The notes under the pieces were generated by a model. That model saw only the letters and a program-made list of their open reading frames with translations, made no database searches and was not told the origin of the DNA. 64,000 nucleotides of DNA from Desulfoluna spongiiphila. GTDB taxonomy: Bacteria > Desulfobacterota > Desulfobacteria > Desulfobacterales > Desulfolunaceae. A program made the translations under genes and the position numbers. The stretch lies in contig NZ_FMUX01000018.1 of the NCBI RefSeq assembly GCF_900101345.1, positions 1 through 64,000 on the forward strand, written 5' to 3'. Below are positions 9,387 to 18,680 of this stretch, piece after piece (within the stretch, counting starts at the first letter, position 1; each line of letters opens with the position of its first letter).

Positions 9387-9866
9387 ATGACCCTTGACTG
9401 CATCAGCCTGACCATCCTGAAAATTCTTCAGGAAAAAGCCCGGATTCCCAACGTGGAAGTGGCCCGCCGTGTCAACATGGCCCCGTCGGCCGTCCTGGAA
9501 CGGATCCGCAAACTGGAGAACCAGGGCTACATCAACGGATACGAGGTCATCCTCAACCCCGAAAAGTTTGCCCGAAGCCTCATCGCCTTCGTGGACATGG
9601 CCCTTGACGATCCCTCGCGCCTTGACGACGCCGGGCAGCGCCTGGCAGCCATCGACGAGGTCCAGGAGGTCCATTTTCTCTCGGGCAACACCGGGTTCCG
9701 CATCAAGGTCCGGGTGGAAGACACGGCCTCCCTCACGGAGTTCCTTGCCCACACCCTCGGCTCTCTTAAGGGGCTGCGCCCCGTGGCCACCTCCGTGGCC
9801 CTGTCTACGTACAAAGAGACCTCCCAGATCCCCCTTTCCGCTAAGGAGTGTGACCCATGCCCATGA
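9387..9866 (+). CDS. Lrp/AsnC-family transcriptional regulator
   Basis: 159 residues from the ATG at 9387, preceded by a GGAGAG box. The N-terminal winged HTH (about 1-55) has VEVARRVNMAPSAVLERIRKLENQGYI, the standard Lrp recognition region. A C-terminal ligand-binding RAM-type domain follows. The gene overlaps the next one, a diaminopimelate-decarboxylase-like gene, by 10 bp, so the two are cotranscribed and translationally coupled. Context suggests control by lysine or a related amino acid, as in LysM-type regulators; the ligand is inference. Confidence 0.9.
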   Translation: MTLDCISLTILKILQEKARIPNVEVARRVNMAPSAVLERIRKLENQGYINGYEVILNPEKFARSLIAFVDMALDDPSRLDDAGQRLAAIDEVQEVHFLSGNTGFRIKVRVEDTASLTEFLAHTLGSLKGLRPVATSVALSTYKETSQIPLSAKECDPCP

Positions 9867-11116
9867 GCCCGGACTATACCGAACGCCTCGCCCCCGTTGT
9901 GCACCGCATCGCCGGCCATTACGGGACGCCCTTTCATATCTACGATGAGAAGGGCATCCGCGACACCTGCCAGGAGCTCAAAACGCTCTTTTCCGACCTT
10001 CCCGGGTTTTGCGAGTACTTTGCCGTCAAGGCCCTGCCCAACCCCGAAATTCTCAAGATTTTCAAGGACGAGGGCTTCGGGTTCGACTGCAGCTCCACCG
10101 CCGAGCTGGAGATGGCCCGCATGATCGGGGGCCGGGGTGACGAGCTGATGTTTACCTCCAACAACACCAGCGATGAGGAGTTCCGCGTGGCAGCGGCTGA
10201 CGGAGGGTGCGTCCTGAACCTTGACGACATCAACCTCATCGACAAAGTGCCGGAGATGCCGGATCTGATCTGTTTTCGCTACAACCCGGGTAACCGGCGC
10301 ACAGGCAACGACATCATCGGCAACCCCATGGAGGCCAAGTACGGGGTCAGCCACGACCAGCTCGAAGAGGCCTACCGGCAGGCCATGGCCAAAGGAGCCA
10401 CCCGCTTCGGCCTCCACACCATGCTCGCCTCCAATGAGCTGAATTACAGCTACATGGTGGAGACCGCCGCCATGCTCCTGGACCGCGTGCGGGCCTTACG
10501 CAAAACCCTCGGCATCACCTTTGAGTTCATCAACATCGGCGGCGGCATGGGCATCCCCTACCAGCCGGACCAGGAGGCCCTCGACATCCGCGCCATGGCC
10601 AAGGAGATCACCGCCCTGTTTGCGGACTTCCAGGCCGAAGAGGGGTACATGCCCCGCTTTTTCATGGAGAGCGGCCGCTTCATGGCCGGCCCCCACGGCG
10701 CCCTGGTGACCCAGATGATCAACAAAAAAGAGACCTACCGCACCTACGTGGGCGTGGACGCCTGCATGTCCGCCCTCATGCGGCCCGGTATCTACGGCGC
10801 CTACCACCATATCACCGTCCCGGCCAAGGCGGACGCCCCTTGCGACACCGTGGTGGACGTGGTGGGATCCCTGTGCGAAAACAACGACAAATTCGCCATT
10901 CAGCGGGCCCTGCCCGCCCTTGACGAAGGGGACCTCCTGCTCATCCACGACACCGGTGCCCACGGCCACGCCATGGGCTTCAACTACAACGGCAAGATGC
11001 GCCCCAAAGAGCTCCTCCTGGAGACAGGCGGTACGGTCCGTCAGATCCGCCGGGAAGAGACCTTCGAGGACTACACCGCCACCCTGCGCTGCGACGCCGA
11101 CCCGTACATCCCATAG
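9857..11116 (+). CDS. lysA: Diaminopimelate decarboxylase family PLP enzyme
   Basis: 419 residues with a fold-III PLP decarboxylase layout. The PLP lysine is in FAVKALPNP, the glycine-rich phosphate loop is NIGGGMGIP, the cross-subunit catalytic cysteine is in GSLCENNDK, and there is a C-terminal GFNYNGKMRP segment equivalent to the SNYN-RPR region of LysA. LysA makes lysine from meso-diaminopimelate. Ornithine/arginine or carboxynorspermidine decarboxylases are related alternatives, but the motifs lie nearer LysA. An AAGGAG box precedes the ATG by 9 nt, inside the regulator gene. Confidence 0.75.
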   Translation: MPMSPDYTERLAPVVHRIAGHYGTPFHIYDEKGIRDTCQELKTLFSDLPGFCEYFAVKALPNPEILKIFKDEGFGFDCSSTAELEMARMIGGRGDELMFTSNNTSDEEFRVAAADGGCVLNLDDINLIDKVPEMPDLICFRYNPGNRRTGNDIIGNPMEAKYGVSHDQLEEAYRQAMAKGATRFGLHTMLASNELNYSYMVETAAMLLDRVRALRKTLGITFEFINIGGGMGIPYQPDQEALDIRAMAKEITALFADFQAEEGYMPRFFMESGRFMAGPHGALVTQMINKKETYRTYVGVDACMSALMRPGIYGAYHHITVPAKADAPCDTVVDVVGSLCENNDKFAIQRALPALDEGDLLLIHDTGAHGHAMGFNYNGKMRPKELLLETGGTVRQIRREETFEDYTATLRCDADPYIP

Positions 11117-11142
11117 CCTTCCATGGCACACCTGGAAAAAGC

Positions 11143-11314
11143 GCCTCCGGCGGCGAGGTGTGCCACCTCGAAAGCAGGTTGCGAATGCGCTTTCCCCTTC
11201 GTTCCTCAGGGAAAATTACATTCGCCTTTGATTCTGCTCGACCTGAATCTGTTTGTTAAACCCGCAGTGATAAAATCAGGCAAAAGTTTAGCCCCCGGCA
11301 GGGCCGCCGGAGGC
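11143..11314 (+). repeat. Modular hairpin repeat, copy R3
   Basis: Perfect ends GCCTCCGGCGGC (11143-11154) and GCCGCCGGAGGC (11303-11314). The left module is GAGGTG-TGC-CACCTC, an A-T to G-C swap relative to R2 on both sides of the hairpin. The central stem is GCGAATG/CATTCGC with loop TCGTTCCTC and the right module is standard. It starts 27 bp after the lysA stop, between converging genes. Confidence 0.93.
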
Positions 11315-11343
11315 TTTTTTCAGGCCGTTCACCAGCAGAAAAT

Positions 11344-11385
11344 AAAAAGGGGAGAGACCGCCAGGCGGTCCCTCCCCTTTTTTTT
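11344..11385. terminator. Bidirectional intrinsic terminator
   Basis: A long GC-rich stem (GGGGAG-GACCGCC pairing with GGCGGTC-CTCCCC around a single A) is flanked by A's on the left and T's on the right, so it gives a U-tract in both directions. It serves the converging lysA and acetyl-CoA hydrolase genes. Confidence 0.9.
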
Positions 11386-11424
11386 ATTGTTGCCTCAAAT
11401 GCGAAGGCGTCGCAGGTTGCGTGA

Positions 11425-13599
11425 TCAGATCGCCTTTGTCCCCTCCAGGGCCAGCAGAACGACCTTCTGCATCATCTTCTCTTTCATGGTTTTGGGGGCA
11501 TCCAGATCAAGTCGCTTCAGGTAGGGCCGGGCCGCATCGGGAATCGGCTCCATCATCTTCTTGAAGATATCGCGCCCCAGGGCCACTTTTTTATTCGCCC
11601 GGGACTTGAACCCTTTCAGGGCCTTGCCGATGATGATCTCCTCATCGGTAAAGTCGGTGCCGAAGGGGAAGGCCGGGAACAGCCCGTTGCGTCGGTGCGG
11701 AACCAGAAGCTTTTCAAGGCGCTCGGGGGTGTTGTTCCTGAACTCTTCGGGAATCACGTAGTCCGCGGGCACCTTGCCCTTGGCCTTGGCCGTATCCAGG
11801 AGCTGCTGCTGGAAGCGGGAGTCCGCAATGCAGATCAGGCGGGTCATGACCACATGGTCCTGCTGGCCGCGCAGATCGGCGATGCCGTACTCCGTCACCA
11901 CGATGTCCCTCAGGTGGCGGGGAACGGTGGTGTGGTTGTACTGCCACACAATGTTTGAGGTGGCCTTGGCGCCGGAGCCCCGGGTACTTCGGACCATGGT
12001 GACGGCACGCCCGTCGGGCAGGGCATGGGCCATGGAGATGAAGTTGTACTGCCCCCCGGGACCGCTGATGATACGGTGATCGTCCAGGCCGTCTGCCACG
12101 GTGGCGCCGTTGAGCATGGCCATGAGGGCCGCGTTGATGAAACGCCCGTGCTTGCGCTGGGCAACACGCAGCTGGTAGTCGTCCCCGTAGAGCTGGTTGA
12201 TAAAGGCCACGCTGCGCATGTCGATGAGCTTGAGCTGATCTTCCGGCAAGGCCTTGAGGGTCTCGTAAAAGGCTTCCGGCCCCACGAAGAACCCGGCGTA
12301 AATCACCACGGCTTTGTCAAGAGAGTCGCCGAGGCAGGCCTTGATGACCGCCTCCCGGTTGGCTGCGTCGGAAAGGTCTGCGGAGAACCGCGCCTCGCCG
12401 TCCACCAGCTCGCCGCCTTCAAGGACAACCCCTTTTTTGAAGATGCCGAAGGCCGTCAGGAAGCTGACGTCCTTTTCACGAAGCTGGGGCCGGATCACCT
12501 CTCGGTCCAGCAGGACCTCAAGCATCTCGGGGGTCACCTGCTCGGTGATGGTCCCTTCGTTGAGGAGGGTCTGAAGGTCCAGGTTCTCGTAAACCTTGCG
12601 CTTGAGGACCCCGCACTTGAAGAGCTCGATGAGGGTGTCCACGAACATCTCCGTAGAACTCATGAGGCCTTCGTCAAAGACCTCAAGGCCGCCCCACTCC
12701 TCAATGAGCTTTCCGTACTTCTCCTGAATCCCCACCTCGCTCAGGACCGCTTGGTAGGCTTCATTTTCCGTGTGGCGCATCATGATGCCCGCCACAATGG
12801 CATCCCCCAGGGAGCCGATGCCCACCTGCAGGGTACCGCCGTCCTTGACCAGGGCACTGGCGTGGAGACCGATCATCCAGTCCGTGGTGCTCACAGACTC
12901 CTTGGGCGCACGGAAAATCTTGAACTCGTAGTCGGGGTTTTCGATGATCATGTCGTAGTGGCCGGGTTCCACCACGGCCTGCCCATACATAAAGGGCATG
13001 TCGCCGTTGACCTGGCCGATGATGGCACGGGGGATGCCGTCCCCTTCACTGGCCCGGATGTACTCGGCCCCGTCAAGGTGGGTGTCCGGGTTGCATCCCA
13101 TGGAGAGAAAGGTCTTTCCGTCGATCTCTTTTTTGGCCACCAGCTGGGAGATGACGTTGGCCCCTTGAATCAAGCCGTCCCGGATGGCGTGGGTGTAGTT
13201 GGAACCCAAATAGTGTTGCTGGGCATGGGGGCAGTTCATGAACTGGGCGGTTTTGTTGTAGAACTCCACCAGCTCAAAGTTTTTCGGGATCTCGTTTTTG
13301 CGAAGGTCACCGATGTAATCGAAATCGGGGAAATCGCCCCAGATACGCTCCACCAGGGGCTGCATAAAGCGCCGCTCCAGATCGTTGCCCCAGGAGGGTT
13401 TCTCCAGGGTCACGGCGGTGATGAGGGTCAGGTGCATGGAGGGGTCGGTCTTGAGCCTCCGGTAAATGGCGTTGACCAGATGATTCGGTTTGCCCACGGC
13501 AAGCGGGACAGCCATGATGATCTTTTTGCCCACCTTGGCCACCAGATCATCCACACATCGCTCTACATCCTGATAATAGACAGGTTCTCTTGTTTCCAT
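11425..13599 (-). CDS. Acetyl-CoA hydrolase/transferase family protein (long form)
   Basis: 724 residues, clearly longer than the roughly 430-500 of the common CoA-transferase forms. The C-terminal half has GPGGQYNFISMAHALPDGRAV, typical of the AcetylCoA_hyd_C domain, followed by VTEYGIADLRG. Such enzymes move CoA between acetyl-CoA and carboxylates, or hydrolyse acetyl-CoA, in fatty-acid or carboxylate metabolism; the exact acceptor cannot be read. The gene stands alone, with a terminator at its 3' end and an 18-bp palindrome about 100 bp upstream. Confidence 0.85.
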   Translation of the reverse strand: METREPVYYQDVERCVDDLVAKVGKKIIMAVPLAVGKPNHLVNAIYRRLKTDPSMHLTLITAVTLEKPSWGNDLERRFMQPLVERIWGDFPDFDYIGDLRKNEIPKNFELVEFYNKTAQFMNCPHAQQHYLGSNYTHAIRDGLIQGANVISQLVAKKEIDGKTFLSMGCNPDTHLDGAEYIRASEGDGIPRAIIGQVNGDMPFMYGQAVVEPGHYDMIIENPDYEFKIFRAPKESVSTTDWMIGLHASALVKDGGTLQVGIGSLGDAIVAGIMMRHTENEAYQAVLSEVGIQEKYGKLIEEWGGLEVFDEGLMSSTEMFVDTLIELFKCGVLKRKVYENLDLQTLLNEGTITEQVTPEMLEVLLDREVIRPQLREKDVSFLTAFGIFKKGVVLEGGELVDGEARFSADLSDAANREAVIKACLGDSLDKAVVIYAGFFVGPEAFYETLKALPEDQLKLIDMRSVAFINQLYGDDYQLRVAQRKHGRFINAALMAMLNGATVADGLDDHRIISGPGGQYNFISMAHALPDGRAVTMVRSTRGSGAKATSNIVWQYNHTTVPRHLRDIVVTEYGIADLRGQQDHVVMTRLICIADSRFQQQLLDTAKAKGKVPADYVIPEEFRNNTPERLEKLLVPHRRNGLFPAFPFGTDFTDEEIIIGKALKGFKSRANKKVALGRDIFKKMMEPIPDAARPYLKRLDLDAPKTMKEKMMQKVVLLALEGTKAI

Positions 13600-13697
13600 A
13601 ACTCTCTCCTGCGTCCTTACCTTCAGCCCCTCCTGATTGGGCTGTCCCCTTCAGGGCTTCCCATCCCCTCCGGCGATATGATTCCTTGATTACATAA

Positions 13698-13715
13698 ATA
13701 GAATTGAAATTCTAT
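13698..13715. promoter_or_regulatory. 18-bp palindrome upstream of the acetyl-CoA hydrolase gene
   Basis: ATAGAATT-GA-AATTCTAT is a perfect 8-bp inverted repeat lying 99 bp upstream of the start codon in an A/T-rich stretch of the 335-bp intergenic region. It is a likely operator for an unknown regulator. The AGAAT...ATTCT arms recall the Lrp-type sites at 9289 and 9320, but the spacing differs. Confidence 0.5.
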
Positions 13716-13840
13716 AATACAACCTGAGGAGCTTGTAAATCACAATTCCCATACAAAACGAGACAAGACGCCCCAGACAGCATTGTCCTTGCTATACAAT
13801 TGGACTCTGATTGTATCTTTGTTCACAAACCGGCAAACAA

Positions 13841-13879
13841 AAAACCCCATGCCGCGTTCTGCCTTCGGCATGGGGTTTT
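13841..13879 (-). terminator. Intrinsic terminator of the zinc-ribbon membrane protein gene
   Basis: AAAACCCCATGCCG pairs perfectly with CGGCATGGGGTTTT. On the minus strand the stem is followed by a T-rich run, and it lies about 55 bp past the stop codon of the gene at 13935. Confidence 0.88.
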
Positions 13880-13934
13880 AGTTCTTTGAAATCTATCAGG
13901 ATGCACACCGGAAGGCCGGCGGTATCCGGGTCAC

Positions 13935-16049
13935 CTATTTGATGGCGGCACCCTCCCGAGAGGCCCGGACCTCCACGGCAAACTCGGCCAGGTCGTCCGG
14001 CAACTTTTCAAAAACCACCATAAAGGGGACCAGCTGGCCGGGGCTGACCCTGGCGTTGATGTTGTCTTTGCCCAGGGTGGTTTTGATCTTCTGGTCAATC
14101 TCCTCCATGGTCATGGCAGCCAGCTCGGCATCGGCCATGGTGTTTCCGGCAAAAAACTCTTTGGACTGCACCTCAAGGTTCTCCTTGGTGTAAAGGCGAC
14201 CGGTGAGGCTGATGGAATGTCGGGTGGTCCCGTAATTGTTTCTCACCTTCCCGGTGATGACGAACAGGTCCCCCAGGGAAGGGCTGACCACGAAGCGGCC
14301 CGTCACATCCTGGGTCACAAGGTGAAGCTTTCCGTCGGGGTCCTTGTCTGCGGGCTTCACCCAGCTGCTCACAAAGGGAATCCCCATGCCGGAGAGGGAC
14401 TCACGGACCTTCTCCACCGCGTTGATGGTGGGAATGGCCACCCCTGTCCGGTCCTGGATCTCGTCCCGCATGGCGTAAACGCCCACGAGAATGGCAAAGA
14501 GAAGGACAACCACCAGAAGAATGGTGAGGAAAATGCGCATGCCGCTACCCCGCCTGCCCTGGCGTGCAAAGGAACGGGAAGCCTTGGGCTTGGACGCCGC
14601 CGCAGAGGCCGGTTCCGGCTCGTCGTCATCGATCTCGGCCACGTCGGTTACCAGCGATGCCTCAGGGGCCACAGCCGCAGCTACGGGAACGACGGCAACG
14701 GCCTCCTCCACCTCCGGCGCAAGGTCCAACTCAAGCTCCAGATCGACCTCTCCGTTCACATCGGCTTCGACATCCAGGGGCTTGTCGTCTTTTTCGAGCA
14801 TGGCTTCGATGTCACTGAAATCCGAATCATCCAGGGTGTCTTTTTCAAGGGGTTCAAGCTCCTGGGTTTTCTCGTCGTCCTTGAAGTCAAAATCGAGTTC
14901 CAGCTCAATGTCGTCCTCTTCAGGGGCGGCATCTCCGGCTCCGGGCTCTTCCTGCAGGAGGCCTTCAAGTTCCGAGAGATCAAGCTCTTCATCCAGGGAG
15001 CTGTCCAAAGAGGCCTGAAGGGGCTCGTCGTCCCCCAGGTCGAGGTCCAGATCGAGCTCCATGAACCCTTCGTCCGAATCGGTCCCGGAGGTGGCCCCCG
15101 GTGCATCAACGGGCTCGTCGTCCAGGGAGAGGTCCAGTTCGCCCAGCCCTGCCATGCTCAAGGCTGCGGCGTCCCCGTCGGTTGAGGCAAGGGCAGAGGG
15201 ATCGCCCCCCCCCACCATCTCCACATCACGCTCCTCCCCATCCAGGGAGAGGGCCAGGTCGGAGAAGTCAAACTCCTCTTCCGGGGCGGAGGCTTCCGCT
15301 GCAGGGGCCTCACCCGGAGCATCCAGGGCGGCTTCAAGATCGGAGAAATCAAGGTCGTCGTCAAAAACAGGAGGGGCCGCCGGGCCTTCGTCATCCAGAG
15401 AGAGGCTCACATCGGCAAATCCGAGATCGTCTTCCCCGCCGGGGGATGCGGCGTCCATCCCGGCAAGGGAGTCCTCCAGGCCGGAAAAATCCAGGGACTC
15501 CTCCGCTTCCGTCTTCTCGGACGGCGCCGCAGGTGACGGGGCATCGTCCAGGGAGAGATCCAGGTCCAGATCGGAGAGGTCGAAGTCGGAGAGATCCAGG
15601 TCCTCGGGCATGCCCATGTCCGGACTCGCCTGAAGGTCCAGATCCCCAAGGCCCAGGTCATCCAGATCGATGTCGTCGATGGACCCCAGGGGGGCCTCTT
15701 CCGCCGGCGCGGGGGCCGGTTCCGGAACGGGCGGAGGCGTCTGGGCTGCCGGTGTGGCCTGGTCACCAGGCTCATCCGGGGCGCCCTCGTCCAGCCCGAA
15801 CAGGCGGTCGAGTTCACGGTTGAGCTCGCTCTGCAGGTCATCGCCTTCATCAAGGTTTCGAGGGGCAGGGGCCGCGGGAGCCGGGGCCGGAGTGACGTCC
15901 CGGGGCTCCTCGACAGACGGGGCCACCGTTTCCGGAAAGGCTTTGAACACGTGTTTGCAACTTGAGCAGCGCACTTTGCTGCCCGTGGGTTTGATCAGCT
16001 TATCATCCAGAACAAACCTGGAATCACACTCCTGACACGTGATAATCAT
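13935..16049 (-). CDS. Zinc-ribbon, acidic-repeat, DUF3426-like membrane protein
   Basis: 704 residues from the ATG at 16049 (MIITCQECDSRF), with an AGGGG box upstream. The N-terminus is an MJ0042-type zinc ribbon (CQEC ... CSSC). Residues about 50-500 are a long acidic low-complexity region with many DLSLDDE, DFSDLE and LDLDL repeats. One transmembrane helix (IFLTILLVVVLLFAILVGVYAM) separates it from a C-terminal periplasmic DUF3426-type domain of about 150 residues. The family often shows this ribbon-TM-domain layout; the 450-residue acidic insert is much longer than usual. Function unknown; the first domain faces the cytoplasm. Confidence 0.8.
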   Translation of the reverse strand: MIITCQECDSRFVLDDKLIKPTGSKVRCSSCKHVFKAFPETVAPSVEEPRDVTPAPAPAAPAPRNLDEGDDLQSELNRELDRLFGLDEGAPDEPGDQATPAAQTPPPVPEPAPAPAEEAPLGSIDDIDLDDLGLGDLDLQASPDMGMPEDLDLSDFDLSDLDLDLSLDDAPSPAAPSEKTEAEESLDFSGLEDSLAGMDAASPGGEDDLGFADVSLSLDDEGPAAPPVFDDDLDFSDLEAALDAPGEAPAAEASAPEEEFDFSDLALSLDGEERDVEMVGGGDPSALASTDGDAAALSMAGLGELDLSLDDEPVDAPGATSGTDSDEGFMELDLDLDLGDDEPLQASLDSSLDEELDLSELEGLLQEEPGAGDAAPEEDDIELELDFDFKDDEKTQELEPLEKDTLDDSDFSDIEAMLEKDDKPLDVEADVNGEVDLELELDLAPEVEEAVAVVPVAAAVAPEASLVTDVAEIDDDEPEPASAAASKPKASRSFARQGRRGSGMRIFLTILLVVVLLFAILVGVYAMRDEIQDRTGVAIPTINAVEKVRESLSGMGIPFVSSWVKPADKDPDGKLHLVTQDVTGRFVVSPSLGDLFVITGKVRNNYGTTRHSISLTGRLYTKENLEVQSKEFFAGNTMADAELAAMTMEEIDQKIKTTLGKDNINARVSPGQLVPFMVVFEKLPDDLAEFAVEVRASREGAAIK

Positions 16050-16105
16050 GTTCGCGTCCCCTTTTTCATCATGCGAATGCAACCCATCCTGTTGATCGGC
16101 TCTGT

Positions 16106-16624
16106 TTACATTTCCAAATGGTAAATTCCGGGAAGGTTCCGATAGTCTTCGGCGTAATCCAGGCCATAGCCCACCAGAAACCCTTCAAGAATTTCGTGGC
16201 ACGCATAATCCACCTGAACATCCATGGCGCGACGCTCCTTCTTGTCCAGGAACGCACACACCTTGACACTGCGGGCACCTTTGTCCTTAAGGTAGTTCAC
16301 GATGAACTTAAGGGTCAGCCCTGTGTCCACAATATCTTCCACCACCAGAACGTCCATCCCGGTGACATCGAGGTCCAGCTCCTTGGTGACCGTAGTCGTC
16401 CCGGACGACTCGGCGCTTTTCCCGTAACTGGAGACACCGAGAAACCCGATTTGGACCGGGACCGTTATCTCACGAGCCAGGTCAGCCATAAAAATAAAGG
16501 CCCCTTTCAAGGCTCCTACCAGGGCCAGCTTCCCGCCCTTGTAGTCATGGGAGATAACCTCCCCCACTTCGGTGATACTTCTAGCGATCTCTTCTTTCGA
16601 AAGTACTTCAATAAGTTCGGACAT
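16106..16624 (-). CDS. hpt: Hypoxanthine phosphoribosyltransferase
   Basis: 172 residues, normal for bacterial Hpt. The PRPP-binding loop VVEDIVDTGLT is intact, with the flexible-loop SSYGKS region upstream and a C-terminal GYGLDYAEDYRNLPGIY typical of the family. It salvages hypoxanthine or guanine to IMP or GMP with PRPP. It is followed about 60 bp later by the zinc-ribbon gene and preceded by a dnaJ-like gene on the same strand. Confidence 0.95.
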   Translation of the reverse strand: MSELIEVLSKEEIARSITEVGEVISHDYKGGKLALVGALKGAFIFMADLAREITVPVQIGFLGVSSYGKSAESSGTTTVTKELDLDVTGMDVLVVEDIVDTGLTLKFIVNYLKDKGARSVKVCAFLDKKERRAMDVQVDYACHEILEGFLVGYGLDYAEDYRNLPGIYHLEM

Positions 16625-16789
16625 TCTGATTACTTTATCATTACTTTATCGCTTGCGCTACACCTGTTTACAGATCGGCGTACGCAAGAGAGTGTGTGTT
16701 CACGCGTTATGAATCGGCGGTACCCAATGATAAACATCCGTCTCATGGCCGTATCGCAAAATCAACAGGATGTCAATCATTTTAAGCCA

Positions 16790-17686
16790 TTACAGCCCGT
16801 TTTTCGCCAGATCCTCCACTGCCGCCCGCTGACCTTCCGTCAGGGTTTTCGGGAGGGAGACACCGATTCGAACAAACAGGTCTCCCCTGGCGCCCCCCTT
16901 CATTTCAGGCAATCCCTTGCCTGGAATTCGCATCTTGGTCTTGTGCTGGGTGCCGGCGGGCACCTTGAGATTGATCTCGCTCCCTTCCAGGGTGGGCACG
17001 GTGATGGTGGTCCCCAGAAGCGCTTCGGACACCCGGATGTCGGTGTCGTAAATCACGTTCTGACCGTCGGGAACAAATCCCCCGGACCCCGCCACACGAG
17101 ACCGGATATACAGGTCCCCGGCGGGTCCGCCGTACCGGCTGGGTTCCCCCTTGCCGGTGAGTCGGAGTTTCTTGCCGTCCACAAGCCCTTTGGGAATGCG
17201 CACATTGATGGTGGACGCCCCCCGGCCCACGGAGAGGGAACGGGTGGTCCCGGTGAACACCTCTTCCACGGTCAACGTGATATCCAGGGTCTGGTCCTCG
17301 CCCTTTACCTGGCGCCGGCCCTGGCACCCCTGGCCGCCGCCCCGGCCGAACCCGCCGTTTCCAAAGCCACCGTTTCCGAAACCACCGCCGCCGCCACCGC
17401 CAAAGCCGAACTCCCGAAAGATATCCCCGAGATCAAAACCCCTGAAAATATCCTCTTGGCTGTAACGCTGCTGAAACCCTGAAGCCCCGTAGGTATCGTA
17501 CTCCTTACGCTTGGACGAGTCGCTGAGCACGGCATAGGCCTCGCTGATCTGCTTGAACTTGTCCTCGGCGGCCTTGTCTCCCTTGGTCTTGTCGGGATGG
17601 TACTTCATCGCCAGCTTGCGGTACGTCTTTTTGATCTCGTCATCGGAGGCGCTTCGCTCAACGCCCAGTACTTTGTAGTAGTCCAT
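16790..17686 (-). CDS. CbpA/DnaJ-class J-domain co-chaperone
   Basis: 298 residues. The J domain (1-66) has the HPD motif in KYHPDKTKGD. A glycine-rich linker with repeated GFGNG units (about 95-125) leads to two beta-sandwich DnaJ C-terminal domains. The CxxCxGxG zinc-finger domain of true DnaJ is absent, so this is a CbpA-type (class B) co-chaperone that stimulates DnaK ATPase. A second J protein is encoded at 50.7 kb. Confidence 0.92.
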   Translation of the reverse strand: MDYYKVLGVERSASDDEIKKTYRKLAMKYHPDKTKGDKAAEDKFKQISEAYAVLSDSSKRKEYDTYGASGFQQRYSQEDIFRGFDLGDIFREFGFGGGGGGGFGNGGFGNGGFGRGGGQGCQGRRQVKGEDQTLDITLTVEEVFTGTTRSLSVGRGASTINVRIPKGLVDGKKLRLTGKGEPSRYGGPAGDLYIRSRVAGSGGFVPDGQNVIYDTDIRVSEALLGTTITVPTLEGSEINLKVPAGTQHKTKMRIPGKGLPEMKGGARGDLFVRIGVSLPKTLTEGQRAAVEDLAKNGL

Positions 17687-17864
17687 ATCGTTTGATCCAA
17701 TCGCAAGAGCCCGGCACGGAAAGAAACCCTCTTCTCCCCAGGCGTCGGGCCATACGTTATTACCATGTTGTCACCCCGTTTGCTCACCTACCGGAGATCC
17801 AAACGCTTTCGATACAAGGAAAATAGGGCCAATGGCCCCGCGTGTCAAGGACGGCACCATATTC

Positions 17865-18680
17865 TTACTGCGCGCGCCCCTTGCGGCTGCTCAGGCGGTC
17901 CAGCCGAAGCCGCTGCCGGTCGTCAAACAGGCGCCTGGCCCCCACGGAGACGGCAAGGACCGCCCCGAAGCCCGTGCCCGCACTGATGATGAACATGATG
18001 AGAATCTGGTACTTCACGGCCTCCATGGGGGGACTGCCCGCCAGGATCTGGCCGGTCATCATCCCCGGCAGGCTCACAATACCTGCCACGGCCATGGCGT
18101 TCAAGGTGGGGATCATGGCGCTCCGAATGCTCTCGCGCCGGATCTGTCCCACGGCTTCCTCCCAGGTCTGCCCGAGGAGCAGGCGCCCCTCGATAACCGC
18201 ACTGTCCCGCCACGCCGTTGACGTCAGGCGCTCCATGCCGATGGAGATACCTGTCATGGTGTTGCCCAGCATCATGCCCAGCAGGGGAATGGCATACTGA
18301 GGGGCGTACCAGGGATCGATGCGGATCACCGTGGAGAGCACCAGGCAGGTGATGGAAAACGAAGAGAGGGTCATGGCCGCCGTGCCCGTGGCAAACCCCC
18401 AGGGCCCTTTAAAGGAGCGGGTCTGGCGGCTCATCACCTCCCGGCCCGCCGTGGTCACCATCACCAGGGCGATGACGGCCAGAAGCAGGGGATGGGCGTG
18501 GTCAAAAAGGGTCTTGAGCACCATCCCCACCAAAAGGAGCTGACAGGTGGTACGCACCGCAGCCACGAGGATCTGGCGGGTCAGCCCCAGGTCCATGCGA
18601 AAGGAGAGCAGGGCCAGGGCCACCACCAGCAGGGCGGCAATGGACAGATCCACCGGAGAAAGAACGATGACCGGGTTCAT
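17865..18680 (-). CDS. fetB: FetB-type (UPF0014) membrane permease
   Basis: About 271 residues with six to seven hydrophobic segments and the family signature GMMLGNTMTGISIGMERL. The start at 18680 has a GGAGGT box 7-8 nt upstream and overlaps the stop of the ATPase gene as ATGA. With FetA it forms an ABC exporter; in E. coli FetAB lowers iron stress. Iron is inferred for this pair. It is third in the order mnmG-fetA-fetB, all tightly packed. Confidence 0.88.
   Translation of the reverse strand: MNPVIVLSPVDLSIAALLVVALALLSFRMDLGLTRQILVAAVRTTCQLLLVGMVLKTLFDHAHPLLLAVIALVMVTTAGREVMSRQTRSFKGPWGFATGTAAMTLSSFSITCLVLSTVIRIDPWYAPQYAIPLLGMMLGNTMTGISIGMERLTSTAWRDSAVIEGRLLLGQTWEEAVGQIRRESIRSAMIPTLNAMAVAGIVSLPGMMTGQILAGSPPMEAVKYQILIMFIISAGTGFGAVLAVSVGARRLFDDRQRLRLDRLSSRKGRAQ

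Noticed and set aside
12025..13689. 554-codon plus-strand frame
   Set aside because: Antisense to the acetyl-CoA hydrolase/transferase gene, with shadow-type composition.
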